The notes: generated by a model not told the origin, from the sequence alone. Positions 1-10,304 are shown, counted from the stretch's first letter. The stretch is 64,000 nucleotides of DNA from Nocardia niigatensis NBRC 100131 (GCF_000308655.1 NZ_BAGC01000111.1:82072-146071), one strand, 5' to 3'. Numbers and translations are program-made.

Positions 1-3000
1 GTGCTTCGGCTCGACGACCATCCCGAGATTCGCACAGCCTTCGGAGAATGGTTGCCGCGCTGGCAGGAATGGGCGCGGGAGGCGCTGCCCAAAGTGGCTG
101 TGCGGCGTCTCTATCAGACGATGTACGAGATGTACACCCGCTACGGCGGGGCCACTGAAACCCTCGAAGCCGTTCTTGCCCTGGGCTTTCTGACCTGGCG
201 CAACAGCGAGGTCGGTCTCGTGCGCCGGCATGTGCTCACGATGCCGGTGGTACTGGGGTTCGATTCCGACTACGGCGCGATCTCGGCATCGATCGATCCG
301 GGCGTCACCGGGTACACCGCTGAGTTGCAGGAGATCCTCGACCCGTCGCAGATGTCGGCCGCGAGCGATCTGCAGCGTGCCGAGGCCGAGGCGCGCGACG
401 GTCAGATCGACCCCTTCGATCGGGAGAACGTCGGTGCGCTGGTGCGCATGTTCATCAACTGCATCAACCCGGACGCGGTGTACGCCGATGACATTCGACC
501 CGGAGATGCGGTGGCGCATCCGACGGCCGGTTATGCACCGGCTGTCATCCTCCGCAAACGTGGCAATCGGGGCATGGTGACCGCGCTGCGCACCATCGCG
601 GAGACTATTCGGGCCACCGGTGAACTGCCCTCGGGCATCCACAATCTGGTCGACCCGAACTTCGAGCCCGTGCCGGCGCCCACCGCGGGCGATGGCGCGA
701 TCGTGCGTGACGGCGCGGATCAGTTTCTCCCCTTGCAGCTCAACGATGTTCAGCTGCGGATCCTCGAGCACGTGGACAAGCACGCGCACACGCTGGTGCA
801 GGGTCCGCCTGGGACCGGTAAGACCCACACCGCGGCGGCCCTCATCACACACTTACTCGCACAGGGCAAGCGGGTCTTGATCACCGCGCACACCGACCGC
901 GCCCTGCACGAGGTGCGCGCCAAACTGCCCGACCAGATCAAACCGCTGTCCGTCGCGGTGGTCGGCGACTCGCGGCGCGAACTCGAGGACCTCAAGGCCT
1001 CGGTCAATCGCATCTCACACGCCGCCGACGAGCATGATCCGGCGGCCGGTGCGGCCGCGGTCGCCGCCAACGACCAGGCGATCGCGCTGGCACGGCAGCG
1101 GCGGGCGGCAATCCAGCAGGAACTGCTGACGCTGCGTGAGCGCGATGTCACGACACACTCGGTCGGGGGCTATACCGGAACCATCGCCGATATCGCACTG
1201 CGTTGGCGCGACGCACGATCGGAGTTCGGCTGGATTTCCGAGCTGGTAGTCGACGAGGTCGAGCAGGATTGCCCGATTGCCGGCGAACTTGTCACCGAAT
1301 GGCGAACGTTGTTGCTGGACAATAATCTCGACGATCCGGAAGTCGCCGCACCCGACATCGTCGCAGCCACGGCGCTGCCGCCGGCGGATCTGTTCGGCCA
1401 ATGGTGCTCGGCCGAAAAGCAAGCGGCGCAATACCGCCACGGCTACGCGCACTACGACGCCGACCCGGCCGCCGCGCGGATAGCCGGGCTGTCCGGCGAC
1501 GAACGCCGCCGGGTGTGCGCACTGCTCGACGAGCTCGCCGACCGGTTACGGCACCTGAGCCACCGGACCGAACCCTGGACCGCCACCGCCCTCGCCGATA
1601 TACACAGCGGACGTGACTTCGAATGGCGTTCGCGGGCCGCGGCTATCGCGGATCTGCTCACGCAGGCCGACGTGGTGGTGGCCGCGCTCGCGTACGCGAC
1701 CGTCCAGGTGACCGTCGATGACCCGGCAACGCTGCTCGGCCTTGCCGAAAACCTGAAGTCGCACATTGAAACCCATGGCGCACTGAAACTCCATCCCGAC
1801 GGCCGCCCGAAGACCGGGCTGACTGCGCCTCGCGTGGTCAAGCTCTCCGAGCCGCTGTTCGAACAGGTCCGGATCGACGGTCGCATCCCCGTCACCGTCG
1901 AACAGCTCACCCATTTCCTGAACGCACAACTTGGTCAGCGACTCCTCGAGCAGCTCGACCTGGCCTGGCCGGGCGGCGGGCACGCTTCCGGGCCGGGTGT
2001 GCTGCGCGACCGCGTCGCCCGGCATCGTGCGGCATTCGCGGTGCTGGCACAGGTACTGGATTACGCTGGCAGGCTCGATCACACCGTGACCTGCCTGCGG
2101 GATCTCGCACTACCCGTACCGGATTGGGCCGACCCGATCGGCGTGCGCGGCGCGCGGGAAGCATTCGACGCGGTGGCCGCGCGGGAGGCGCTCGATCGCG
2201 CGGTCGTGCCACTCGACGAGCTGACCCGTCGGCTGGACGCGCTGCGCGAGGATCCCCGGGCCACCGCGACCGTGGATCAGCTCGCTGCCGCCGCCCACGA
2301 CCGGGACACGGCAGCCTACCGTCAGGCCCACGACCGGCTGGCCGAGCTGAATCAATTGCGCCGCAGGCTCGCTCGCAGGCACGAGATCGACGTGGATCTG
2401 ACCGCCCTGCCACTGCTGCGCGACGCGATCACTGCCGATCCCGCGGACCCGGACTGGGATGTGCGGCTCGCCGGCTTCGAAATGGCCTGGCGCTGGGCCA
2501 CGGTCGGGCGCTGGTTGACCACCAACAATGTTGGCGGAGTCAACGAATTGTGCCGCCGCCTGGACGATGTCGAGGCCGAGCTACGTGAGCTGGCGGCCGC
2601 GCGTGCGGCCACCACCGCGTGGGATCTGGCGGTCGGGCGGCTGACCAATCGCGCCCGGGCAGACCTGCGGCATTACGCGCAACTTGTGAAGAGGCTCGGC
2701 CGCGGCACCGGCAAGTACGCCGACCGCGATCGGGCCGATATTCAGCGGGCGCTGGGCAACTGCCGTGCCGCGGTGCCGGTGTGGATCATGCCGATCTACC
2801 GTGTGGTCGAACAGTTCTCGGTCACCGCCGACATGTTCGACGTGGTGGTGGTCGATGAGGCCTCACAGGCCGGGGCGGAGGCGGTGTTCCTGCAGTACCT
2901 CGCCCCGCGCATCGTCGTGATCGGCGACGACAAGCAGGTGTCGCCCTCGGCGGTCGGCATCGATGCGGGCGAGCTGGAACGGCTGGCCAAGCAGTACCTC

Positions 3001-5382
3001 TACGACGACACGTACCTGTCTTCGTGGTACAACACCAAGCTCAGCCTGTTCGACGACGCATCCATGCGATACCCGAAGAAGCTCACACTGATCGAGCACC
3101 GCCGCTGCGTGCCCGAGATCATCGGATTCTCGAACAAGATTGCCTACGAGCCGGAGGGCGTGCCGCTCGTGCCGGTGCGCCGCTACGGTAGCGATCGGCT
3201 CGACCCGATTCGCACCGTGCATGTGGCCGACGGCCATGAGGTGTCCAGCCAGGTCAATCCGGCCGAGGCCGATCGGATCGTCGAGCAGATCGAGCGCTGC
3301 CTCGCCGATCCGCGCTACGACGGCAAATCCATCGGCGTCATCTCGCTGCTGGGTACCTCACAGGCCAAGCACATCGCGCAGAAACTCGTCGCGCGCATCG
3401 GCCCGGAGGAGATGCAGCGGCGCGAGCTGCACTGCGGCGACGCGGCCGACTTCCAGGGCGCGGAACGTGACGTGATCTTCCTGTCGCTGGTGGCCGCGCC
3501 TGGCCCGGACCGACGGCTGGCGGCGCAGACCACCGACAGCGCCGCGCAGCGCTACAACGTCGCTGTGTCGCGTGCCCGTGACCAGTTGTGGCTGTACCAC
3601 TCGGTGACTGCAGAGCATCTACACAACAGCGCAGATCTCCGGCTGCGGCTGCTCGAATACTGCCAGGGCATCGAAGCCCGCACCCACGTGGACGCCGAAC
3701 CGCCGCAACGGTTTTCCGACGGTTACCTTGTCGAGCCGTTCGAGTATCTGTTCGAGCAGCAGGTCTACAACCGCATCGTCGACCGCGGTTACCGAGTCAC
3801 CCCGCACTACACCGAAACCGGCTACGACATCGATATGGTCGTCACAGGCGGAGGCGGCCAGCTCGCCGTGCATTGCGACGGCGATCATTGGAACGGTCCC
3901 GACCAGTATCGGGAGGATCTTGCCAGGCAACGCGATCTGGAACGGTGCGGCTGGCCGTTTCATCGAATCCGCTTGGCGGACTTCATCGTCGACCCGGATA
4001 CCTGTTTGGAAGAGCTCTGGTTGCTGCTGGAGGACCAGGGGATCTATCCGATAGCCGAGGAGGAACAGCGTCGCCTGGCCAAATTGCTGGCCGCCGCCGG
4101 TCCGGAGCCGGTCGAACCGGCAAGTCCCGAGCTGCGAGAACGAGTGTCGCTGGTACCGGTCGAATCAGTGTGGACGACGGAGGAACTTGTCGATTCACGT
4201 CTGACGGTGCGGTTGGGAAGCAAGGAGGAGGCCGACCGGTCGGGCGATGATCCGGCTCCTTCCGGACTCCATCGTGAGGCATCCACCGGGTATGCAGAAC
4301 CTCCGAAGACTGGCGAGCTGGACGCGTTCGATGGCGATTGGACAGTGCCAGAGGCGAGTTCGCTATCGGCCAACCAGCCAGGGGATCGGGGAGACGACGC
4401 AGATTCGATTCCCTCGTCGGTAGAAGCACCGGCTACCGGGACGGTGGGAGGCGATACTGCCGAGCCAGCGCTTCAGATGAGTGAGACCGCCGAGCCGGTA
4501 GGTGAATCCCCGGCATTCGCTTCTGCTGGCTCGAGCGGAACCGGCACATATGCGTCAGCTCGTGGTTCGTCGGAGATCGATTCCGCACCGTCGATCGTCG
4601 CCGTAGCGCTCGGCAACGTGCCCTTGGCGGCGAATGGCTGGGCCGGTTCGACGGATGAGTTTCCCGAAAGAGCATCGAGAAACGGCGGGGCTGCGGATCG
4701 TAGTGGTGAAACCACGGCGAACGGCCACAACGGTCCGATTTCGGACGGTCGGATCGACCCGGTTATGGCTGGGCACAACGGATTCGCCGACGACCACGAG
4801 CCGGTGGCCGGTCCGGGCGGTCTCGGCTCGGCAGCGAACGGTGCAATGCCGGATGGGCGGCGGCTCGTCATCGAATCCTATGTTGCCTTCGCCGAGCAGC
4901 TGAAGAGCCCGACCAGCGCCGACCATGCCACGATCGTCGGAGACTTCCTGCGCATCGTGGCCGTCGAGGGCCCGGTGACCGCGGCGCGATTGCGGGCCGC
5001 CTACGTGGCCTCGGCCCGGACCCGGGAACGGGACCACGTTCGCAAGAAGCTGGATATCGCGCTGCGCGCGGCGGTCGCCCGGGGAAACCTGGTGGTGGAC
5101 AACGCGCTCGAGCTGGACGACCCGGCGCTGCTGACCTATCGGCTGCCCGAGCAGCCGGCATCCCGCTGGCGTGGACTGGGCCCCCGCAAGGTCGAGCAGA
5201 TTCCGCCGCTCGAACTGGCGGAGGTGATGGCTCATCAGGCCGAGCGCCACGGATGGTCCGATCGCGCAACACTGTTCCGCGCGGTCATCAACGCCGTCGG
5301 GCAGACCCGCTTGACCGACAACACCATTGCCGCGCTCGCATTGGTGGTGCCGTTGGCGCGGCGGCTCGGCACGAACGACTGA
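1..5382 (+). CDS. SF1 (UvrD/DNA2-like) helicase with C-terminal Vsr/DUF559-like nuclease domain, 5' end probably outside the window
   Basis: Large ATP-dependent nucleic-acid helicase, 1793 codons visible. The frame is open from base 1 (a GTG), so the true start may lie upstream. Walker A GPPGTGKT is near residue 268, a DEAS Walker B (VVVVDEASQ) near 950 and helicase motif VI (YNVAVSRARD) near 1187, the usual order for DNA2/NAM7-type SF1 enzymes. Residues about 1250-1345 look like the small endonuclease fold seen at the end of such proteins (HCDGDHW, then an arginine-rich helix and HRIRLADF). An acidic, Ser/Gly-rich low-complexity linker (about 1400-1610) precedes a helical tail containing a VEGPVT segment reminiscent of DUF3320-type winged helices. 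It converges on the next helicase gene, 12 bases apart. Role in defence or repair is inference. Confidence 0.85.
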   Translation: MLRLDDHPEIRTAFGEWLPRWQEWAREALPKVAVRRLYQTMYEMYTRYGGATETLEAVLALGFLTWRNSEVGLVRRHVLTMPVVLGFDSDYGAISASIDPGVTGYTAELQEILDPSQMSAASDLQRAEAEARDGQIDPFDRENVGALVRMFINCINPDAVYADDIRPGDAVAHPTAGYAPAVILRKRGNRGMVTALRTIAETIRATGELPSGIHNLVDPNFEPVPAPTAGDGAIVRDGADQFLPLQLNDVQLRILEHVDKHAHTLVQGPPGTGKTHTAAALITHLLAQGKRVLITAHTDRALHEVRAKLPDQIKPLSVAVVGDSRRELEDLKASVNRISHAADEHDPAAGAAAVAANDQAIALARQRRAAIQQELLTLRERDVTTHSVGGYTGTIADIALRWRDARSEFGWISELVVDEVEQDCPIAGELVTEWRTLLLDNNLDDPEVAAPDIVAATALPPADLFGQWCSAEKQAAQYRHGYAHYDADPAAARIAGLSGDERRRVCALLDELADRLRHLSHRTEPWTATALADIHSGRDFEWRSRAAAIADLLTQADVVVAALAYATVQVTVDDPATLLGLAENLKSHIETHGALKLHPDGRPKTGLTAPRVVKLSEPLFEQVRIDGRIPVTVEQLTHFLNAQLGQRLLEQLDLAWPGGGHASGPGVLRDRVARHRAAFAVLAQVLDYAGRLDHTVTCLRDLALPVPDWADPIGVRGAREAFDAVAAREALDRAVVPLDELTRRLDALREDPRATATVDQLAAAAHDRDTAAYRQAHDRLAELNQLRRRLARRHEIDVDLTALPLLRDAITADPADPDWDVRLAGFEMAWRWATVGRWLTTNNVGGVNELCRRLDDVEAELRELAAARAATTAWDLAVGRLTNRARADLRHYAQLVKRLGRGTGKYADRDRADIQRALGNCRAAVPVWIMPIYRVVEQFSVTADMFDVVVVDEASQAGAEAVFLQYLAPRIVVIGDDKQVSPSAVGIDAGELERLAKQYLYDDTYLSSWYNTKLSLFDDASMRYPKKLTLIEHRRCVPEIIGFSNKIAYEPEGVPLVPVRRYGSDRLDPIRTVHVADGHEVSSQVNPAEADRIVEQIERCLADPRYDGKSIGVISLLGTSQAKHIAQKLVARIGPEEMQRRELHCGDAADFQGAERDVIFLSLVAAPGPDRRLAAQTTDSAAQRYNVAVSRARDQLWLYHSVTAEHLHNSADLRLRLLEYCQGIEARTHVDAEPPQRFSDGYLVEPFEYLFEQQVYNRIVDRGYRVTPHYTETGYDIDMVVTGGGGQLAVHCDGDHWNGPDQYREDLARQRDLERCGWPFHRIRLADFIVDPDTCLEELWLLLEDQGIYPIAEEEQRRLAKLLAAAGPEPVEPASPELRERVSLVPVESVWTTEELVDSRLTVRLGSKEEADRSGDDPAPSGLHREASTGYAEPPKTGELDAFDGDWTVPEASSLSANQPGDRGDDADSIPSSVEAPATGTVGGDTAEPALQMSETAEPVGESPAFASAGSSGTGTYASARGSSEIDSAPSIVAVALGNVPLAANGWAGSTDEFPERASRNGGAADRSGETTANGHNGPISDGRIDPVMAGHNGFADDHEPVAGPGGLGSAANGAMPDGRRLVIESYVAFAEQLKSPTSADHATIVGDFLRIVAVEGPVTAARLRAAYVASARTRERDHVRKKLDIALRAAVARGNLVVDNALELDDPALLTYRLPEQPASRWRGLGPRKVEQIPPLELAEVMAHQAERHGWSDRATLFRAVINAVGQTRLTDNTIAALALVVPLARRLGTND

Positions 5383-5394
5383 ATCGAGCTCGCG

Positions 5395-8163
5395 CTAGAG
5401 CAAGTCCGCCAGCACGCGTCCGCGCATGGTGGCCGCGAACCGCAGCAGCTCCGTCCGATTCGGCCCGACCTCGCTTACGGCCCGAGACACCTCGAGGAAG
5501 GTGTCGATCGGGTCGGCGGGCGAGGCCGCCCAATCGATGATGGCGCGCATGGTCCGCCGCCAGGTTGCGGTGTCGCCATCCCACGGACGCGACAGGTAAT
5601 AGAGGGTGTCGGCCTGCCACTCCACGAAGCTGTCGAAGTCTGCCCGCGAGAAGGAATGGCCCGCATCTTTCCAGTAGCCGGCCACGTCGGGCACGCCCAG
5701 AAGCTCGGCCACACGCTCGCGATATGGTGGCCCGGAGGGCACCGGCCCGGCAGGAGCAATGGGCTGCGTTGACGGTCCAGACCCTCTGTACGTGTGCGAA
5801 TCGGACACGACCGGAAACGAATCCGCTGCATCATTCTCGGCGTCGGCCCGGTGTGGCGCTGGGGTGTCGCAGGTAGTGGGTGGACTCACTGCGGAACGAT
5901 GCGCGGTCGGTTCGTCGGCCCGATCGGCGGACGCGGCATCGGAGATTTCTGCGCCCGATTGGGATTCGAACTCCGCTGCGTGGGCTGTCTTCGTGTTTGT
6001 CCGAGTTTCGAACGCCGCCGCGGCGGCACCGGCTGCGTCGATGGCTGCGGAAGATGAGGCAGTGGAGGTTCCAGCGCCCAGTGCCTCGACCTCGCTGGTT
6101 TCGGGAACACCTGTCGCGGACCCGGTTTCGGTCCGATGAAGTGGCGGACTGAAGACAGGTGCACGTGGGTCTGTCGGCGGGGCCTTCGGTATTTGTGCTG
6201 CGGGTGGCTGTGGCGCTTGCCGGTCACCGGAGAGGTACCGCCGCGTCGGCATCTTGGCCATTGCGTCGAGCGGTGTGGGCACGCCGGCGTGCACATCGGC
6301 TGCGGGTGGGGTCGGCGCTTGTTCCCAGGGAGCACTCGTCGGTTGTTGCGGGCGGCGAGGAACTTCGCGTACCGGTGTGCGCAAGTCGGCGGGGATCGGA
6401 CGCGGGGTCCGGCGCGGTTCGCCTGGGGCCGTGCCGGATTCGGTAGAAGGCTGGGGCCCGGTTGTAGGCGTCGCCGATTCGAAGGTGTGTCGAGAATCGG
6501 TGGCAGCGGTCTGCTGGGCACTCGAGTCCGACAGCCAGGAACGCAGGATCGCCGGGAGTCCGGCGGCATCGGTGGTGACGCGTTCCTCGGCAACGGATTC
6601 CAGATCGCCCAGGAACGCCTCATGCGCGCCCAGCGCGGGGTCCTCGGGTGTGCCGTAGACGTAGGCCACCACGAAAAGTGCAGCACTGCCGGTGGATTTG
6701 GGGCGTACCACCCGGCCCATGCGTTGGATAATCTGCCGTCTGCTGCGACTGGCGGCCAACACCATGCCCAGTTGGGCGTCGGGGATGTCGATGCCCTCAT
6801 CGAGGACGCGTGGTGCGGCCAGCGCACGGAGTTCTCCACGCCGGAAATCGGCGATGATCCGTTCGCGCTCGGTGGGCTGCAGACCGGACCCGACGAATCC
6901 GCACGAAAGGTCCAACTGTTGGAGCGTGGACTGGATCTGCCCGGCTGTCGAAGTCCGCTCGGCGAAGAAGATCGATTGGGTAGCACGGAGTTCCGTAATG
7001 GGCAGGACGCTGACCAGATCGAGCTTGCCCTGGCAGTCGGCCAGCACCTCGCGACGTTCGGCGAAGTACTTCAGGAAGCGCTGTGCCTGGCGCGCCGCCT
7101 CACCGGTCTTCTGCTCGGCCAGGCGCTGTGCGAAGGCCATGAATTCACCGAAGGAATCCTCCGGTGCGCCGTACGCGTCGATGAGCACCGATTTGGCCTT
7201 ACGTGCCGCCTCGTCCGCGCGGTCGTACCTGGCGCGTTCGCGCGGGGTGAAATGGACACCCGACAGCGCAAGGCGCACAGGTGCGAGAATGCCGTCCGCA
7301 CGGGCGCGCTCGTAATCGCAGCCGGGTATCAGGCCGCCGAAATAGGGGAGCAGGATCTGCTCCACCGCGTTGTCGTTGCGTTCGAGCGTGGCGGTCAGGC
7401 CCAGCCGCCATTCATAGTGCTCGGTCAGGGCTTTCGCGTAACTTCCCGCACCGTAACGGTGCACCTCGTCGGCCACCAGCAGTGCGCCGGGCGGGACTTT
7501 GAGCGCGGTGCTGGACACCGTCTGTACCGTCGCCACCAGGACATCCCACTGCGCCGGCGGCCGAGCCGGGCCCTTGCCGCCGACCCGGTCGATCCGGTGC
7601 CCGGGCAGCGCCGAGCGCAGGCGCTCCAACCACTGGGTCTGCAGGTCGATACCGGGCACGAGGACCACGGCCTGCCGGCCCTCGTCCAGTGCGGTGGCGG
7701 CAGCATGGATCCCGACCGCGGTTTTGCCCGACCCGGTGACCGCCTCGACGATTCCACGTCGGTCCCGCCGCGCCCACTCCGTCAGGGCCTCCGATTGCCA
7801 AGCGCGCAAGGGCGGCCCAGCGTAGCGGGTCCGCGGGGCGGCCAGGGTGGCTTGCTCCGAATCCGGTTGGGGTGTAACTGATCGCGGTGTCTCCGGTTGC
7901 GCCCATTGCGTGACCAATTCGGCGGCTGCCTCACGAACTGCCCAGATCGCGGGCTGCTCGGGACCCAGGATCTCGAAGATATTCGGTTCGCTGTAGAGCA
8001 GCTGGGTCACCACGGTGGGAGTGAGGTCCGTCAGGCCAAGGCTGACGCTGAGTTGTTGCGCAGACTGGCACGGCGTGCCCAGCAGTGCGACCGCGATCCG
8101 GCGCGTCAGGGCTGCTCTCGCAGTGTTCTCGGCGGCGTGCCGCACCGTGATCTCCGGGACCAT
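5395..8163 (-). CDS. DEAD/DEAH-box (SF2) helicase with long low-complexity C-terminal half
   Basis: SF2 helicase of 922 aa. Its frame stays open far upstream, but the start is placed at ATG 8163 because helicase-type sequence begins there and the upstream part is antisense to the divergent gene. Residues 1-110 resemble a winged-helix region; Walker A VTGSGKTAVG is near 140, DEVH near 231, the TAT motif (GLTATLER) near 256 and motif VI QRMGRVVRP near 480. Residues about 530-800 are Pro/Thr/Ala/Ser-rich and probably disordered; the last ~110 residues form a compact Trp-rich domain I do not recognise. The domain order resembles XPB/restriction-type translocases. It is divergent from the DUF262 gene and convergent with the SF1 helicase, so a shared system is plausible but unproven. 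Confidence 0.85.
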   Translation of the reverse strand: MVPEITVRHAAENTARAALTRRIAVALLGTPCQSAQQLSVSLGLTDLTPTVVTQLLYSEPNIFEILGPEQPAIWAVREAAAELVTQWAQPETPRSVTPQPDSEQATLAAPRTRYAGPPLRAWQSEALTEWARRDRRGIVEAVTGSGKTAVGIHAAATALDEGRQAVVLVPGIDLQTQWLERLRSALPGHRIDRVGGKGPARPPAQWDVLVATVQTVSSTALKVPPGALLVADEVHRYGAGSYAKALTEHYEWRLGLTATLERNDNAVEQILLPYFGGLIPGCDYERARADGILAPVRLALSGVHFTPRERARYDRADEAARKAKSVLIDAYGAPEDSFGEFMAFAQRLAEQKTGEAARQAQRFLKYFAERREVLADCQGKLDLVSVLPITELRATQSIFFAERTSTAGQIQSTLQQLDLSCGFVGSGLQPTERERIIADFRRGELRALAAPRVLDEGIDIPDAQLGMVLAASRSRRQIIQRMGRVVRPKSTGSAALFVVAYVYGTPEDPALGAHEAFLGDLESVAEERVTTDAAGLPAILRSWLSDSSAQQTAATDSRHTFESATPTTGPQPSTESGTAPGEPRRTPRPIPADLRTPVREVPRRPQQPTSAPWEQAPTPPAADVHAGVPTPLDAMAKMPTRRYLSGDRQAPQPPAAQIPKAPPTDPRAPVFSPPLHRTETGSATGVPETSEVEALGAGTSTASSSAAIDAAGAAAAAFETRTNTKTAHAAEFESQSGAEISDAASADRADEPTAHRSAVSPPTTCDTPAPHRADAENDAADSFPVVSDSHTYRGSGPSTQPIAPAGPVPSGPPYRERVAELLGVPDVAGYWKDAGHSFSRADFDSFVEWQADTLYYLSRPWDGDTATWRRTMRAIIDWAASPADPIDTFLEVSRAVSEVGPNRTELLRFAATMRGRVLADLL

Positions 8164-8352
8164 GTTCACCTTTTTCCGCCGCCGGACAACTACGCGAATA
8201 CTAGCGTTGGTGAAATCGACCGATACAGCGACCGATTCGGCGACCACGCTCCCGAACTGGTGTTTTCCGGCCAGCGGTAGTCGGAAGCCACCGAATGCCC
8301 GGCAGCCTCGGTAGGGTGGTTCGGCGGACCGCTCGAACCATAAGGAAGCTTG

Positions 8353-10020
8353 GTGTTCTCTCCCGATCAGCTGGTTGTCGTGATACCCCGTGAGGATATC
8401 GAAAGGGGGGACCTGGGGCCCGCCCTCGAGGCCCTCAACTCGTGCTTCGTTTCGCCGGAACGCGCCCGAACCGCTATGGGCGCAGTTGAACTGGTCATCG
8501 AGGGCTACGAGCACATCCCGACCGAACTGTTCGAGATGGAACCGGTCCGTCAGTTCGTGCGACGGCTCGACGGCGAGTTTCCGTACTGGTTGTATTTCCT
8601 CGGTCTGGGTGGGCCCTCGCTGCGGCTGATCTTCGGCTGCTTCCTGCCGCCGTTCCTCGACGAGGTCGAGCGGCACCAGCAGTTCGCGCACCGTCTGGGG
8701 GCGGTGATGGAGAACCGGTGGCTGCCGGCCATGGGTGACGTCGCCGCGTTCGCCGTGCTCGGCGCGGCCGAGCTGGACGCCCGCACCGCCGATGTCTTCG
8801 ACCACTACGTCCGTTCCAGCGCACCGGCAGTCGCGACATCGCCGGCCGACACCACCGTGACCTTCCGCGATCAGGCCGCGGCCGTGGTGGAGGAAGTCTT
8901 CTACGGTGAGCCGACCGGCGTCGAAATCGAGCGGGACGACGACCCGTTCGACGGACGCCCGGCGACACCCTGGGATCCCGAACAGATTCGGATCTCCACC
9001 CGCACGTTCTCCCTGCGCAATGTCCTCGACATGATCGACGACGGCGATCTCGAATTGGCCCCCGATTTTCAACGCAACCGAGTGTGGAAGGGGCGCCAGA
9101 AGTCTCGGCTCATCGAGAGCCTGCTCCTGCAGATTCCCTTGCCCGCCTTCTATTTCGCCGAGGACCGCGGCGGGATGTTCCGTGTGGTGGACGGCCTGCA
9201 GCGGCTGTCCACCGTGCACGAGTTCGTGAAGGGCGGGTTCGCTCTCGACGAGCTCGAATACCTCGACGGCGAGCGCGAGAAGACCTTCGCGGAACTGGAT
9301 CCGCCACTGCGCCGCCGCCTGCACAACGCCCAGATCGTGGTGCACGTCATCGAGCCGTCCACGCCCAACCGCGTCAAGTACGACATCTTCAAGCGCATCA
9401 ACACCGGTGGAGAGCCGTTGAACGCCATGGAGATTCGGCACTGCATGAGCAGCGCGCGCAGCCGGAATCTGCTCAAGCGGTGTGCCTCCGCCGAGGCCTT
9501 CCATGCGGCGACCGGCGGCGTGCTGCGAAATCACGTCCGCATGAACGACCGCGAGGCCGTCCTGCGTTTCCTGGCCTTCTACACCCTTCCGGATCTGCAG
9601 GAGTACGACTCCTACGGGTCGCTGGAAAACCTGCTCGACGCCACCACCGAGCTCATCGACGACGTCGGCCAGATCTCCGACGCGCACCTCGAATCCTGGT
9701 TCGCGGCCTTCGAACGCGGCATGATCAACGCGCGAATCATTTTCGGCGACTATGCCTTCCGGCGCTGGCCGACCGGCAACGATCGGCGCTCCCCGATCAA
9801 CCGGGCGCTGCTGGAAAGCTGGGGCGTCGTCCTGTCCGGCTACCACCCCGAACAGCTCGAGCGCGCTCGGCCCCGAATCGTCGCCGAGGCTCGCGCCGCC
9901 ATGGCGAACAACAACGAATACGTCGCCGCGATCAGCGCCTCCACCGCCGACCCCAAACGCGTGCGGGTCCGCTTCGAGGTTCCGCGCCGCATTGTCGAGG
10001 ACGCGGTTGCGCTCTTGTAG
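8353..10020 (+). CDS. DUF262 (ParB/GmrSD-type) domain protein with unusual N-terminal domain
   Basis: 555 aa from GTG 8353, preceded by AAGGAAG; a TTG three bases earlier is an alternative start. From about residue 225 it carries a DUF262 domain: LAPDFQRNRVW (substrate strand), the VVDGLQR loop equivalent to the family's DGQQR motif, and FKRINTGGEPLN. DUF262 is a ParB/Srx-like nuclease or NTPase module found in GmrSD-type modification-dependent restriction proteins and other defence proteins. The first ~190 residues are a separate domain containing FPYWLYFLGLGGPSLRL, with a faint resemblance to CRR6/DUF1817, which I could not test. Its promoter region (8164-8352) is shared with the divergent SF2 helicase. 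Confidence 0.8.
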   Translation: MFSPDQLVVVIPREDIERGDLGPALEALNSCFVSPERARTAMGAVELVIEGYEHIPTELFEMEPVRQFVRRLDGEFPYWLYFLGLGGPSLRLIFGCFLPPFLDEVERHQQFAHRLGAVMENRWLPAMGDVAAFAVLGAAELDARTADVFDHYVRSSAPAVATSPADTTVTFRDQAAAVVEEVFYGEPTGVEIERDDDPFDGRPATPWDPEQIRISTRTFSLRNVLDMIDDGDLELAPDFQRNRVWKGRQKSRLIESLLLQIPLPAFYFAEDRGGMFRVVDGLQRLSTVHEFVKGGFALDELEYLDGEREKTFAELDPPLRRRLHNAQIVVHVIEPSTPNRVKYDIFKRINTGGEPLNAMEIRHCMSSARSRNLLKRCASAEAFHAATGGVLRNHVRMNDREAVLRFLAFYTLPDLQEYDSYGSLENLLDATTELIDDVGQISDAHLESWFAAFERGMINARIIFGDYAFRRWPTGNDRRSPINRALLESWGVVLSGYHPEQLERARPRIVAEARAAMANNNEYVAAISASTADPKRVRVRFEVPRRIVEDAVALL

Positions 10021-10159
10021 ACGCGGTGTCCGTGGTGGCGGTAGATCGGCACCACGATCGACCGCGGAGCTGACGTGCTTCGCGCGAGATCCTGTTGAGC
10101 GACTGGACAACCCGACCCGACGGCATCGTCGAAGGGTTCAGGAATGCGAAGCGAAGGTC

Positions 10160-10304
10160 ATGCGCGCGGCCAAGATGGACCACCATCTGGGCCTGACCGA
10201 GCGGCCTGACGAGGAATCCTTCGACGACATGCTGCTACACGTCGACTGCCGGCTGTGCGAGATCAAGGACGTGCAGATCCGCTACGGCCTGCACTCGATC
10301 GGCT
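10160..10304 (+). pseudogene. Remnant of cobaltochelatase subunit CobN
   Basis: About 48 codons read MDHHLGL, then FDDMLLHVDCRLCEIKDVQ and QIRYGLHSIG. CobN proteins carry a conserved LCEIKD-QIR-GLH block in this order, within a subunit of more than 1,000 residues. No CobN-like sequence continues on either side, and the frame runs into the convergent acyl-CoA synthetase gene. Substitutions (Cys for the usual Gly before the motif, Tyr within QIR-GLH) suggest decay. The identification is from motif memory; a protein search would settle it. Confidence 0.6.

Noticed and set aside
8164..10110. Upstream continuation of the SF2 helicase frame (1571-codon open frame)
   Set aside because: The extra 648 codons are antisense to the DUF262 gene, lack helicase-type sequence and precede a good ATG at 8163.
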